Origin: an uncultured Treponema sp.
Lineage (GTDB): Bacteria; Spirochaetota; Spirochaetia; Treponematales; Treponemataceae
Length of the DNA stretch: 34,313 bases
Direction of reading: 5' to 3'
NCBI GenBank assembly: GCA_934699065.1
Contig: CAKUWD010000006.1
Span: 1 to 34,313, forward strand
Each line of letters starts with the position of its first letter. Within the stretch, counting starts at the first letter, position 1. A program made the translations under genes and the position numbers. The notes below the pieces were generated by a model. The model had not been told where the DNA came from. It saw only the letters and a list, made by a program, of their open reading frames with translations, and made no database searches. Shown here piece by piece: positions 23,727 to 31,547 of the stretch.

Positions 23727-25639
23727 AAAAAATAATTGTTTTTCTGTCTTTGCTTTTTATTTTATTTCAATTGAATGCCCAAGGCTCTGTTTACAAAATT
23801 GAAAAACCAGAAAATCTGATGAATTCAAAAATCAGTATAAAAACAAATTGGGATTTTTACTGGGGAAAATTTGTCCCGCCTTATGATAAAAATTCAAAAC
23901 CTGATATCGTAGTTTCTGCACCTTCAGACTGGAATAAATACCCTCTTTCAGATGACATTCAAAAAATTACAAAAACCGGAAAAGGCTCTGGCACCTACCG
24001 TCTCACATTAACAAACCTTATTCCAGACACAAAATATGTTTTTCCAGTTTATAAATTAGCATATACAGCTTTTACAATTTATGCAGATAACGAACTCATT
24101 TATCAGGCAGGTAATCCTGCTACAGAATGGGAAAACACAATTGCCGAACAGAATTTTGAAACAGCTGCCTTCATTCCTAAAAGTGATGGGACTGTAACTC
24201 TTACAATTTTTGTTTCAAATGATTTTTACCGCAAAGGTGGTTTACGTGGCAAAATAACTCTCTGTGAAGAACAATATTATAAAGATACACATTACAGAAG
24301 TCTGTGCAGCTACAGTATTTTTTCTGGAATTCTTTTAATGATTGTTCTCTACTCTATTTTGATATTTATCATCAAGAAAGAAAAATCGAATTTATATCTG
24401 GCATTACTGGTTCTTACAATTTATACACGAATTGTTTCCTCTATTTTTCCTTTGCTAAAAACACTCTTCCCTGCACTTCCTTTTTCCATGATGCTGAGAA
24501 TTGAATTTATTTCTGTTTTCTGTATTCCTGGTTTCATTACTCTTTATATTGATTCTTTAAACAAAAATATTTTTAAATATATACCGGCAAAAATTCTTGC
24601 TGTACCATCTTATATTTTTCTGATTCTTGATTTTGTTCTACCAATTCATCTCGCAAATCGACTGGTTCCATTTGAACAAATTTATATGTACAGCATTATC
24701 ACTATTGATTCTTTATTGTTTATTTTGAGTACTATTAAAAAACCGGATTTTCTTAGTTCTCTTGCTATCCTTTCTCTTGTATTTCTAGCAATTGGAGCAA
24801 CAGGTGATATTCTCCTTATACATCACATTTCTTTCCTTCATGGCCTACAGCTGCTGGCTCCTTCTTTCGTACAATTTGCTATCTGGCAGATTATTCTTCT
24901 TGCCTATATACAGAATAAAAATCACCAGAATATTCTTGATATAAACCAAAATCTTGTAGAAATGAATAAAGCATATTACCGCTTTGTACCTAAAGAATTT
25001 CTTGAACTTTTAAGTAAAAAGGATATTACAGAAGTTCAACTCGGCGAATACAAGGTTTCAAAAGCTGCGGTACTTTCTGCTGATATACGAAACTTTACTG
25101 CGATTTCTGAAAAGCTTGTTCCTATTCAGGTTTTTGATTTACTGAATTCTTATCTTCGTCGTGTAGCTCCACTTATCAGAAAATACAATGGAATTATTGA
25201 AAAATATCTTGGAGATGGAATCATTGCAATTTTCCCGGACAGCGCAGAAGCAGCTCTTAACTGTGCCATCGAAATCCAGGAAGAAATGATAAAGCTCCGT
25301 GAAGAATTTTCTGAACGAGGAATGCCTCAGATAAGAATCGGAATTGGTATTCACTACGGAAATATTGTAATCGGAACCGGCGGAAATAATGAACGAATGA
25401 CAGAAATTTCTCTTTCAAAAGATATTGATATTGCAATAAAAACAGAAAGCGAAACCAAGATTTTCAGACATCCGATTCTGGCTACTGTTCAAGCTATCAG
25501 TAATGCCGCTAATGAAGCCAGAAAAGAAGGCAGAAAATTTTCTTTCTGTGGAAAAACTGTTACAGAGAATTCTAATTTTCATGATAAATCATTAAAGCTT
25601 TTCTCAATTTATAATGAACAGATTGGTGATGTTCTTTAA
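23723..25639 (+). CDS. 7TM-sensor class III nucleotide cyclase, metal-binding (C1-like) subunit
   Basis: This paralogue of the preceding gene has the same layout: signal peptide (to about residue 20), jelly-roll-like outer domain, seven hydrophobic segments, linker RFVPKEFLELLSKKDI and cyclase domain (about 445-630). The metal aspartates are present: D454 in LSADIRNFT and D498 in EKYLGDGIIAIF, with K494. The transition-state segment is not: where the partner has DTVNTAAR this protein has KDIDIAIK, so Asn becomes D569 and Arg becomes K573. It therefore complements the first subunit. The ATGA overlap and AGGAGAGG site favour equal synthesis of both. ATP is the likelier substrate, judged from Lys/Thr in the partner. 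Confidence 0.9.
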   Translation: MKKIIVFLSLLFILFQLNAQGSVYKIEKPENLMNSKISIKTNWDFYWGKFVPPYDKNSKPDIVVSAPSDWNKYPLSDDIQKITKTGKGSGTYRLTLTNLIPDTKYVFPVYKLAYTAFTIYADNELIYQAGNPATEWENTIAEQNFETAAFIPKSDGTVTLTIFVSNDFYRKGGLRGKITLCEEQYYKDTHYRSLCSYSIFSGILLMIVLYSILIFIIKKEKSNLYLALLVLTIYTRIVSSIFPLLKTLFPALPFSMMLRIEFISVFCIPGFITLYIDSLNKNIFKYIPAKILAVPSYIFLILDFVLPIHLANRLVPFEQIYMYSIITIDSLLFILSTIKKPDFLSSLAILSLVFLAIGATGDILLIHHISFLHGLQLLAPSFVQFAIWQIILLAYIQNKNHQNILDINQNLVEMNKAYYRFVPKEFLELLSKKDITEVQLGEYKVSKAAVLSADIRNFTAISEKLVPIQVFDLLNSYLRRVAPLIRKYNGIIEKYLGDGIIAIFPDSAEAALNCAIEIQEEMIKLREEFSERGMPQIRIGIGIHYGNIVIGTGGNNERMTEISLSKDIDIAIKTESETKIFRHPILATVQAISNAANEARKEGRKFSFCGKTVTENSNFHDKSLKLFSIYNEQIGDVL

Positions 25640-25740
25640 TCTTTGTTTTTCTCTTTAACTGTTATATCTATTTTTATCATTCTTGTACGTTTTGTTTTTT
25701 TTTGACATAATATAAAAAATCAGGAAGTGAGGGTATTTCT

Positions 25741-26235
25741 ATGGGTTCAATTATAAAAAAACGTTCAGACTATATTTCTTGGGACGAATATTTTATGGGA
25801 GTTGCAAAACTTGCAAGTTTCCGTTCAAAAGATCCTAATTCACAAGTTGGTGCCTGCATTGTTGATCAGGATAATAAAATCCTTTCTATGGGTTATAACG
25901 GTTTTCCACGCGGCTGTTCTGATGATGAATTTCCCTGGGCTCGCGAAGGTGATACTCTCGAAACAAAATACGCCTATGTTACTCACAGCGAATTAAATGC
26001 AATTTTGAATTATCGCGGTGGTTCACTGGAAGGCTGTAAAATTTATGTTACCCTATTCCCTTGTAATGAATGTGCAAAAGCAATAATCCAGAGTGGAATT
26101 AAAACTGTTGTTTTTGCAGAAAATAAATATGACGGAACTCCATCTGTTGAAGCTTCCAAAAAATTAATGAATGCTGCTGGTGTACGTTATTATCAATATC
26201 AACCAACCGGCAAAAAGCTGGAAATAAATGTTTAA
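25741..26235 (+). CDS. Deoxycytidylate (dCMP) deaminase
   Basis: This 164-residue cytosolic zinc enzyme converts dCMP to dUMP for dTTP synthesis. The zinc and proton-shuttle motif is HSELNAIL (H82, E84) and the second motif PCNECAKAI (C108, C111). MGYNGFPRGCSDDEFPW is the typical substrate-side loop of dCMP deaminases, distinguishing it from cytidine or tRNA deaminases. GTGAGGG lies about 8 bases before the ATG. The next gene starts within its last codons, so the two are coupled, although no functional link is evident. Confidence 0.93.
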   Translation: MGSIIKKRSDYISWDEYFMGVAKLASFRSKDPNSQVGACIVDQDNKILSMGYNGFPRGCSDDEFPWAREGDTLETKYAYVTHSELNAILNYRGGSLEGCKIYVTLFPCNECAKAIIQSGIKTVVFAENKYDGTPSVEASKKLMNAAGVRYYQYQPTGKKLEINV

Positions 26236-27148
26236 TAAGACTAACAAAATTAAATTTATCCTCTTCTTTTCTCTTCTTAGTTTTTTATTTATTGGATGTA
26301 AAACAACAGAAACTATTACACGTAATTATGTCCAGCATGATATTGAATATGATTATGATGTAGAACCTCAAATTCCTTTTGCGATTTCAAATGATGTTCA
26401 TTTTGAAGAAACTGATGATCCTGATTACAAATATATTTTCATAAGACTTTATAATCCTATTTATAGTAATCCCTTATATATTGCAAATTTCTTGCAGGGC
26501 GGTTTATCTCTTACAAAAACAGAAGATGTTCCAGACTTAAGTCATTCTGCAATTAATTTTTCCCTGGATGATTGTTTTTATGGACTAACTTTTGGAGGAA
26601 AATATCAGCTTGCAGAAGAAAACTGTCGTTCTCCTCTAGATAATAAATACATGAAACATTGTGACCCTGCTAAGTCAGAACAAATTACTTATGCACTCAA
26701 AGTTTCTGAAAAAGAATTTGAAGATACAAAAGTATTTATAGAAAAATATGCCGCCAGTACAAAACTCAAATATGCTTCTTTGAAAAATGTCAAAATTGGT
26801 ATATGGTTCATTGGAAAAAGATATTTTACCAATAAAAAATACCGGGCTTTTGGAACTGCAAAATATCCAAAAAGTGCTAAAAATAAAATTGTAGATATAA
26901 ACTCTGATGATCTTGAATATCATTTTGTTTGTTCAACTTTCCTGGCTTACGTTCTTTATAATACTGTAGATTCTGTAAGACAATTTTTTGATGAGCATAA
27001 CATTAAATACGAATATATGAATGTTACAGATCTCACCTTCTTACCAGGTTTAGTTCCACTATTTTACTCAAACTGGGAAAATTATGAAGAAGCCGCAAAA
27101 GTTTTTGTCGAACAGTATCCTGAATTTAAGAAATATTTGTCCGAATAA
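26228..27148 (+). CDS. Lipoprotein with possible permuted NlpC/P60 (papain-like) fold
   Basis: This 306-residue protein has a lipoprotein signal ending LFIGC (C24). Two features suggest a circularly permuted NlpC/P60 or YiiX-like peptidase: an early histidine in DLSHSAINFSL (H106) and a late cysteine at a helix start in YHFVCSTFLAYVLY (C235), the order seen in that group. The intervening sequence is not recognisable, so the call is tentative; hydrolysis of peptidoglycan peptides or lipids would be the expected type of activity. The start overlaps the dCMP deaminase stop by 8 bases. No internal damage is seen. Confidence 0.6.
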   Translation: MFNKTNKIKFILFFSLLSFLFIGCKTTETITRNYVQHDIEYDYDVEPQIPFAISNDVHFEETDDPDYKYIFIRLYNPIYSNPLYIANFLQGGLSLTKTEDVPDLSHSAINFSLDDCFYGLTFGGKYQLAEENCRSPLDNKYMKHCDPAKSEQITYALKVSEKEFEDTKVFIEKYAASTKLKYASLKNVKIGIWFIGKRYFTNKKYRAFGTAKYPKSAKNKIVDINSDDLEYHFVCSTFLAYVLYNTVDSVRQFFDEHNIKYEYMNVTDLTFLPGLVPLFYSNWENYEEAAKVFVEQYPEFKKYLSE

Positions 27149-27153
27149 TCAAT

Positions 27154-27182
27154 TTGACTAATTATTTTCAAAACAGTATTCT
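27154..27182 (+). promoter_or_regulatory. Promoter of the amidohydrolase gene, near-leaderless configuration
   Basis: TTGACT (27154-27159), 17-base spacer, TATTCT (27177-27182), then 9 bases to the ATG at 27192. The expected leader is only about 0-4 bases and contains no ribosome-binding site. Confidence 0.6.
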
Positions 27183-27191
27183 TTTCACATT

Positions 27192-27974
27192 ATGATTATT
27201 GATTTCCACTGTCACATATATCCTGCAAAAATTGCCGAAAAAGCTTCTAAGAGTGTCGGCGATTTTTATAACTATCCAATGAAATATCACGGAAGCCCTG
27301 AAGAACTTCTTGAAAGCGGTTCAAAAATCGGAGTTTCTAAATATGTAATTTTACCTGTTGCAACAAAAGCAATGCAGGTTGAGCCTTCTAATAATTTTAC
27401 TATTGAACAATGCGAAGAACATCCTGAATTTATTGGCTTTGGAACCATGCATCCTGATTATGATAATTATGAAGCAGAACTCCATCGAATAAAAGCAGCT
27501 GGCCTTCGTGGTATAAAACTTCACTCTGATTTTCAGAAATTCCAGATTGATGCAGCCCGCATGGATAATGTTTATGACATCATGACAGATCTGGAAATGC
27601 CACTGATTATGCATGCCGGAGATTACCGTTATGATTTTTCTGGCCCACAGAGAATTTTAAATCTTCATAAAAAGCATCCAAAGCTTACTTTGATTGCAGC
27701 TCATTTTGGCGGTTATACTGAATGGGATAATTCAATGAAGTATCTTGTTGGAGAAGATGTTTATTTTGATACTTCAAGTACTTTGGAATGGCTTTCGTTA
27801 GATAAAGCTAACAAAATGATTCGTGCACACGGGGTAGAAAAATTTTTATTTGCCTCTGATTTTCCAATGTGGGATCACGAAGAAGAATTAGAAAAATTTA
27901 ATCGCCTTGATTTATCCGACGAAGAACGTGAAATGATTCTGCACAAAAATGCAGAAAAACTGTTGGATCTATAA
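27192..27974 (+). CDS. TIM-barrel amidohydrolase (amidohydrolase 2 family)
   Basis: This 260-residue cytosolic metal-dependent hydrolase or decarboxylase is of the ACMSD/amidohydrolase-2 type. Metal ligands are visible: DFHCH (H6, H8), MHAGD (H141), AAHFGG (H171) and ASDFP (D223). GIKLHSDFQ is the usual strand before the middle ligands. The substrate cannot be deduced; relatives act on small cyclic or aromatic acids and lactones. It has its own promoter and lacks a Shine-Dalgarno sequence. It converges with mnmA and is followed by a compound hairpin region. Confidence 0.88.
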   Translation: MIIDFHCHIYPAKIAEKASKSVGDFYNYPMKYHGSPEELLESGSKIGVSKYVILPVATKAMQVEPSNNFTIEQCEEHPEFIGFGTMHPDYDNYEAELHRIKAAGLRGIKLHSDFQKFQIDAARMDNVYDIMTDLEMPLIMHAGDYRYDFSGPQRILNLHKKHPKLTLIAAHFGGYTEWDNSMKYLVGEDVYFDTSSTLEWLSLDKANKMIRAHGVEKFLFASDFPMWDHEEELEKFNRLDLSDEEREMILHKNAEKLLDL

Positions 27975-27980
27975 AAAGTC

Positions 27981-27997
27981 GGCAAGCACAGCTTGCC
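27981..27997 (+). terminator. Short perfect hairpin after the amidohydrolase gene
   Basis: GGCAAGC-ACA-GCTTGCC starts 7 bases after the stop codon. No T-run follows, so it probably acts with the larger hairpin 5 bases downstream. Confidence 0.5.
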
Positions 27998-28001
27998 TCT
28001 G

Positions 28002-28069
28002 AGCCTATAATCGATAATCCTAAAACGACCCTTTCGGCTCGTTTTTTAACGGATTTTCGATTATAGGCT
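28002..28069. terminator. Nested inverted repeat between converging genes, likely bidirectional terminator
   Basis: The outer arms 28002-28020 and 28051-28069 match at 18 of 19 positions (AGCCTATAATCGA...). Inside, AACGACCC and GGCTCGTT form a second stem followed by six T residues on the plus strand. The right outer arm contains the mnmA stop codon. Confidence 0.7.
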
Positions 28070-29236
28070 TGTACGGTAAATGACCCCGCCTCCAACAATA
28101 ACTCCATCCTTATAAAGCACTGCCGACTGTCCAGGTGCAACTGCCCTTTGCGGCTGCTCAAAAGTTATCTTCCAGGGTTGACCCCGATACTTAGCAGCCT
28201 CTTTTTCATCACAAACATAACGTTCAATATGAGCCGCTGCAGGCTTACTTGCCAGTCTGATTTTTACCATTGCATCAAAACCTTCTGATGGCTCAACTCC
28301 AGCAGGCCATACAAAATCATCAGCAATAAGAGCATTTGAATTAAGGGCTTCATTTGGCGCAAGAACTACTACATTATTCTTTGCATCAATTGAATGAACA
28401 TAAACCGGATAATTAACTGCTACGCCAAGACCACGACGCTGCCCAACCGTGTAATGTTCAATTCCCCGATGCCGTCCAAGCACATGTCCATCTAAATCAA
28501 TAATATCTCCTGGCACGCTCGGTTTATCCGCAAAGAGGATATCAAAATATTCTTCACCAATAAAATCCTGGCTTTCTTCACGATTAGCAGCTTCAAGTCC
28601 AGCCTTACGGGCAAGTTCAAAAACCTTGCTCTTTTTCATTACAGCAAGCGGGAAGCGAACTTTCTCCAGAGTCTCTGAAGGCACACGATATAAAAAGTAT
28701 GTCTGATCTTTTGAAACATCTTCGGCACCCGCAATCATACAAGGACGCTTATCTGAACCAAAAAGTCCTTCCGACGGTCGAACAATCTTTGCATAATGAC
28801 CGGTACAAAAATAATCAAAATTAATTCCAAGATTTTCTATGCCTTTTAAGAGAGCACCAAACTTAATCATCATATTACAGCGGATACAAGGATTTGGAGT
28901 ACGACCGCTTCGATATTCACTCTTAAAATATTCAAGGATTTCTTTTTTGTAAGTTTCTTTTACATCAATAACATGATACTCAATTCCGTGAGATTCGCAG
29001 AATCGTTTACATTCCTCGATATTTTCTTCTTCTCCAGGACCAAAGCAGGCTTCACGGGTTTTTGTTCCAGTATGAATTTCTGGAAGACTTCCATCCCAAA
29101 GAGACATAGTTGCGCCAATAACCTTACAGCCGCGTTCAAGCAATAAAAGGGCAGTAAGAGTAGAATCTACACCACCCGACATTCCAACTACAACTGTATC
29201 TCCAGCCTTTGGCATTTCCTGCATTTCGTAATTCAT
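28061..29236 (-). CDS. mnmA: tRNA-specific 2-thiouridylase MnmA, variant lacking the second catalytic cysteine
   Basis: MnmA makes 2-thiouridine at tRNA position 34. The PP-loop is SGGVDS (20-25); NPCIRCNMMIKFG (C117, C120) carries the first conserved cysteine pair; GHYAK, VGQRRGLGV and the C-terminal PGQSAVLY are typical. The frame opens at 29248, but GAGG lies about 7 bases before the ATG at 29236, giving 391 residues. Where E. coli has the other catalytic cysteine (STGICFIGE, C199) this protein reads ESQDFIGEE, with no cysteine. It may belong to a variant subgroup that uses only the CXXC pair or a bound iron-sulfur cluster. Nothing else looks damaged. Confidence 0.93.
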   Translation of the reverse strand: MNYEMQEMPKAGDTVVVGMSGGVDSTLTALLLLERGCKVIGATMSLWDGSLPEIHTGTKTREACFGPGEEENIEECKRFCESHGIEYHVIDVKETYKKEILEYFKSEYRSGRTPNPCIRCNMMIKFGALLKGIENLGINFDYFCTGHYAKIVRPSEGLFGSDKRPCMIAGAEDVSKDQTYFLYRVPSETLEKVRFPLAVMKKSKVFELARKAGLEAANREESQDFIGEEYFDILFADKPSVPGDIIDLDGHVLGRHRGIEHYTVGQRRGLGVAVNYPVYVHSIDAKNNVVVLAPNEALNSNALIADDFVWPAGVEPSEGFDAMVKIRLASKPAAAHIERYVCDEKEAAKYRGQPWKITFEQPQRAVAPGQSAVLYKDGVIVGGGVIYRTSL

Positions 29237-29408
29237 CAAAAACCTCATAATTCTGAATTAAGAATTGTCATCCCGAATTGGTTTCGGCTTACATTTCCCT
29301 ACTATATCACAAGGTAAAATAATATAAAAGTAAATTTAAAAATATCTTTTTTTAAAAAAGTAGGTTAAAATATATGTATAAAATCGTTTTTATAAAGAGG
29401 GAATTATT

Positions 29409-30335
29409 ATGGCAATGAGACTTGTTACACGATCTGATTTTGACGGACTTGCATGCGGGGCACTTCTTCTTGAAGCCGGCGTTATTGATCACTGGAAATT
29501 TGCTCATCCAAAAGATTTACAGGACGGGCTTATCCCGATAGACAGCAATGACTGCCTAGCAAACGTTCCATTTGTAGAAGGTTGTGGACTTTGGTTTGAT
29601 CATCATTCAAGTGAATTTGAAAGAAATCAACTTGAAGGAAAATATAAAGGCGAAAGCCGCATAACTCCATCTTGCGCACGTATTATTTACGAATATTACG
29701 GCGGAAAAGAAAAGTTCCCAAACTTCGATGATATTATGATTGCTGTTGATAAAGTGGATTCTGGCAATCTTACAATTGATGAAATCCAGAATCCAAAAGG
29801 CTGGATTCTTGTTGGCTTTTTAATGGACCCAAGAACAGGTCTTGGCCGCTGGCGTGAGTTTACTGTACCTAACTATGCGCTCATGGAAAAACTCATGGTT
29901 GCCTGCCGCGATAAATCAACAGAAGAAATTCTTGCAATGCCTGATGTACAGGAAAGAATTGAAGTTTATAATGAACAGACAGAAAAATTCAAAGAAATGG
30001 TAAAGGTACACACAATTACAGAAGGAAATCTTATTATTTCTGATTTACGAGGTGTTGATCCTATTTATACCGGAAACCGCTTTATGATTTACTCTATGTA
30101 TCCTGAGCAGAATATTTCGGCATGGATTGTAAGCGGTCGTGGTGGACAGGGATGTTCTGCTGCCGTTGGTTACAGTATCTTAAACAAGACAAGTAAAGTA
30201 AATGTCGGAAGTTTGATGCTGAAATATGGTGGCGGTGGTCACGAAAAAGTTGGTACCTGCCAGTTCACAAACGAGAATATGGAAAACGACTTACCTAAGA
30301 TGCTTGCAGAATTGAAGTCTATGGCAAACGCTTAG
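29409..30335 (+). CDS. DHH-family phosphoesterase
   Basis: This 308-residue protein has DHH-superfamily motifs: SDFDGLACG (aspartates D10, D12), LWFDHHSS (DHH, 64-66) and a C-terminal DHHA1-like part with GRGGQGCSAAVGYS and the substrate-binding KYGGGGHEK. Relatives include exopolyphosphatases, oligoribonuclease NrnA and cyclic-dinucleotide phosphodiesterases; the exact substrate cannot be read. AGAGGG lies about 9 bases before the ATG. It is followed by a palindromic repeat with a T-run, which probably ends the transcript. A role in degrading cyclic nucleotides from the cyclase locus is possible but unsupported. Confidence 0.85.
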   Translation: MAMRLVTRSDFDGLACGALLLEAGVIDHWKFAHPKDLQDGLIPIDSNDCLANVPFVEGCGLWFDHHSSEFERNQLEGKYKGESRITPSCARIIYEYYGGKEKFPNFDDIMIAVDKVDSGNLTIDEIQNPKGWILVGFLMDPRTGLGRWREFTVPNYALMEKLMVACRDKSTEEILAMPDVQERIEVYNEQTEKFKEMVKVHTITEGNLIISDLRGVDPIYTGNRFMIYSMYPEQNISAWIVSGRGGQGCSAAVGYSILNKTSKVNVGSLMLKYGGGGHEKVGTCQFTNENMENDLPKMLAELKSMANA

Positions 30336-30370
30336 TTATTTGGCAAAGAAATAATATTATGCTAAAATGC

Positions 30371-30418
30371 AAACGGTGGTTGAGTACCTGCAAAGCAGGT
30401 GTATCGAAACCACCGTTT
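30371..30418 (+). repeat. Long-form palindromic repeat, probably used as terminator
   Basis: AAACGGTGGTTGAG and CGAAACCACCGTTT flank an inner hairpin ACCTGC-AAA-GCAGGT (30386-30400). Seven T residues follow the outer stem on the plus strand (30416-30422), so it can serve as terminator of the DHH gene. Compared with the copy in proA, the inner stem differs by three compensated base pairs. Confidence 0.85.
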
Positions 30419-30439
30419 TTTTAATTTAAATGGTAGAAC

Positions 30440-31189
30440 ATGAAAAATAAAGTTTTTCTCGAAGGCATGCGAGACGGCCTTCCTATTGGTCTCGGATATT
30501 TTGCAGTTTCTTTTTCTCTTGGAATTGTTGCACGTAATGCAAATCTTACTCCACTACAGGGGTTTATAGCCAGCTTTTTTTGTGTTGCTTCTGCAGGTGA
30601 ATATGCTCTATTTACATCAATGCAGGCAGCAGCTACTTTCCTAGAAATCGCATTGATAACTCTTGTTGTAAATGCGCGTTATCTTCTTATGAGTACTGCT
30701 CTTACACAACGCTTTGATCCAAAGACTCCTTTAATTCATCGCTTCTTTATTGGTTTTGGTGTAACTGATGAAATCTTTGGCATTACAATAGCAAGACCAG
30801 GATATATAAATCCTGTTTATAATTATGGAGCTTTATTAGTTGCGATTCCACTTTGGAGTATTGGTACTTCACTTGGAATTATAGCTGGTAACTTTTTACC
30901 AACTCGTGTAGTCAGCGCACTTTCTGTTGCTCTTTATGGAATGTTTCTGGCTATAATCGTTCCTCCTGCAAAAAAGAATATTGTAATTATGATTTCTGTA
31001 CTTGTAAGTTTTGCAGCAAGTTTTGCTTTTACCAAACTACCGTTAGTTAGTCAACTTTCTGGTGGTACACGTACCATAATTCTTACAGTTGTAATTTCAA
31101 GTATTGTTGCTTTAATTAAACCGATTCCAGATGATAACAATGATTCAGTGATTGAATCTAATTCAAACGATAATCCGGTGACTGAGTAG
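30440..31189 (+). CDS. azlC: AzlC-family branched-chain amino acid exporter, large subunit
   Basis: This 249-residue inner-membrane protein has several hydrophobic segments. The start GMRDGLPIGLGYFAVSFSLGI and the central VNARYLLMSTALTQRF with FGVTDEIFGI are typical of AzlC proteins, which with the small AzlD subunit export branched-chain amino acids or analogues. The last 20 residues are polar and rich in Asn and Asp. It lies 43 bases before azlD, the normal arrangement. No clear ribosome-binding site precedes the ATG. Confidence 0.92.
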   Translation: MKNKVFLEGMRDGLPIGLGYFAVSFSLGIVARNANLTPLQGFIASFFCVASAGEYALFTSMQAAATFLEIALITLVVNARYLLMSTALTQRFDPKTPLIHRFFIGFGVTDEIFGITIARPGYINPVYNYGALLVAIPLWSIGTSLGIIAGNFLPTRVVSALSVALYGMFLAIIVPPAKKNIVIMISVLVSFAASFAFTKLPLVSQLSGGTRTIILTVVISSIVALIKPIPDDNNDSVIESNSNDNPVTE

Positions 31190-31231
31190 TCTGAATAACA
31201 TTTCGAAATCACCTTTGTGGAGATTAAAATT

Positions 31232-31537
31232 ATGAATTCATATATTTATTTATCTATTTTTACAGCTTTTTTTGTTTCTTATTTAATTCGAGTTCTTCCT
31301 CTTACATTAATTCGCAAGCCAATCAAAAATCGCTTTATAAAATCATTTTTGTACTATGTACCTTACATAACTCTGGCAGTAATGACATTCCCTTCAATCA
31401 TAGAAGCTACACAGTCTCCTATTGCAGGCATAATCGCACTTGCTGTTGGAATTATTTTATCTTATATAGGACTTGGTCTTTTCCCTGTTGCCTGTGCCTG
31501 CTGTGCTGTTGTATTTATTGCAGAATTATTTTTGTAA
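31232..31537 (+). CDS. azlD: AzlD-family branched-chain amino acid exporter, small subunit
   Basis: This protein of about 101 residues has three or four hydrophobic segments: YIYLSIFTAFFVSYLIRVLPL, then FIKSFLYYVPYITLAVMTFP and GIIALAVGIILSYIGLGLF. Size, topology and the RVLPL motif fit AzlD. A GTG at 31217 also opens the frame, but GTGGAG then serves better as ribosome-binding site for ATG 31232. It pairs with the preceding azlC. Confidence 0.9.
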   Translation: MNSYIYLSIFTAFFVSYLIRVLPLTLIRKPIKNRFIKSFLYYVPYITLAVMTFPSIIEATQSPIAGIIALAVGIILSYIGLGLFPVACACCAVVFIAELFL

Positions 31538-31547
31538 GTTGATTTAA

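Noticed and set aside
25640..25740. Promoter TTGACATAATAT before the dCMP deaminase gene
   Set aside because: TTGACA and TAATAT overlap and cannot act together; no suitable partner box at 16-19 bases was found, so I did not list a promoter.
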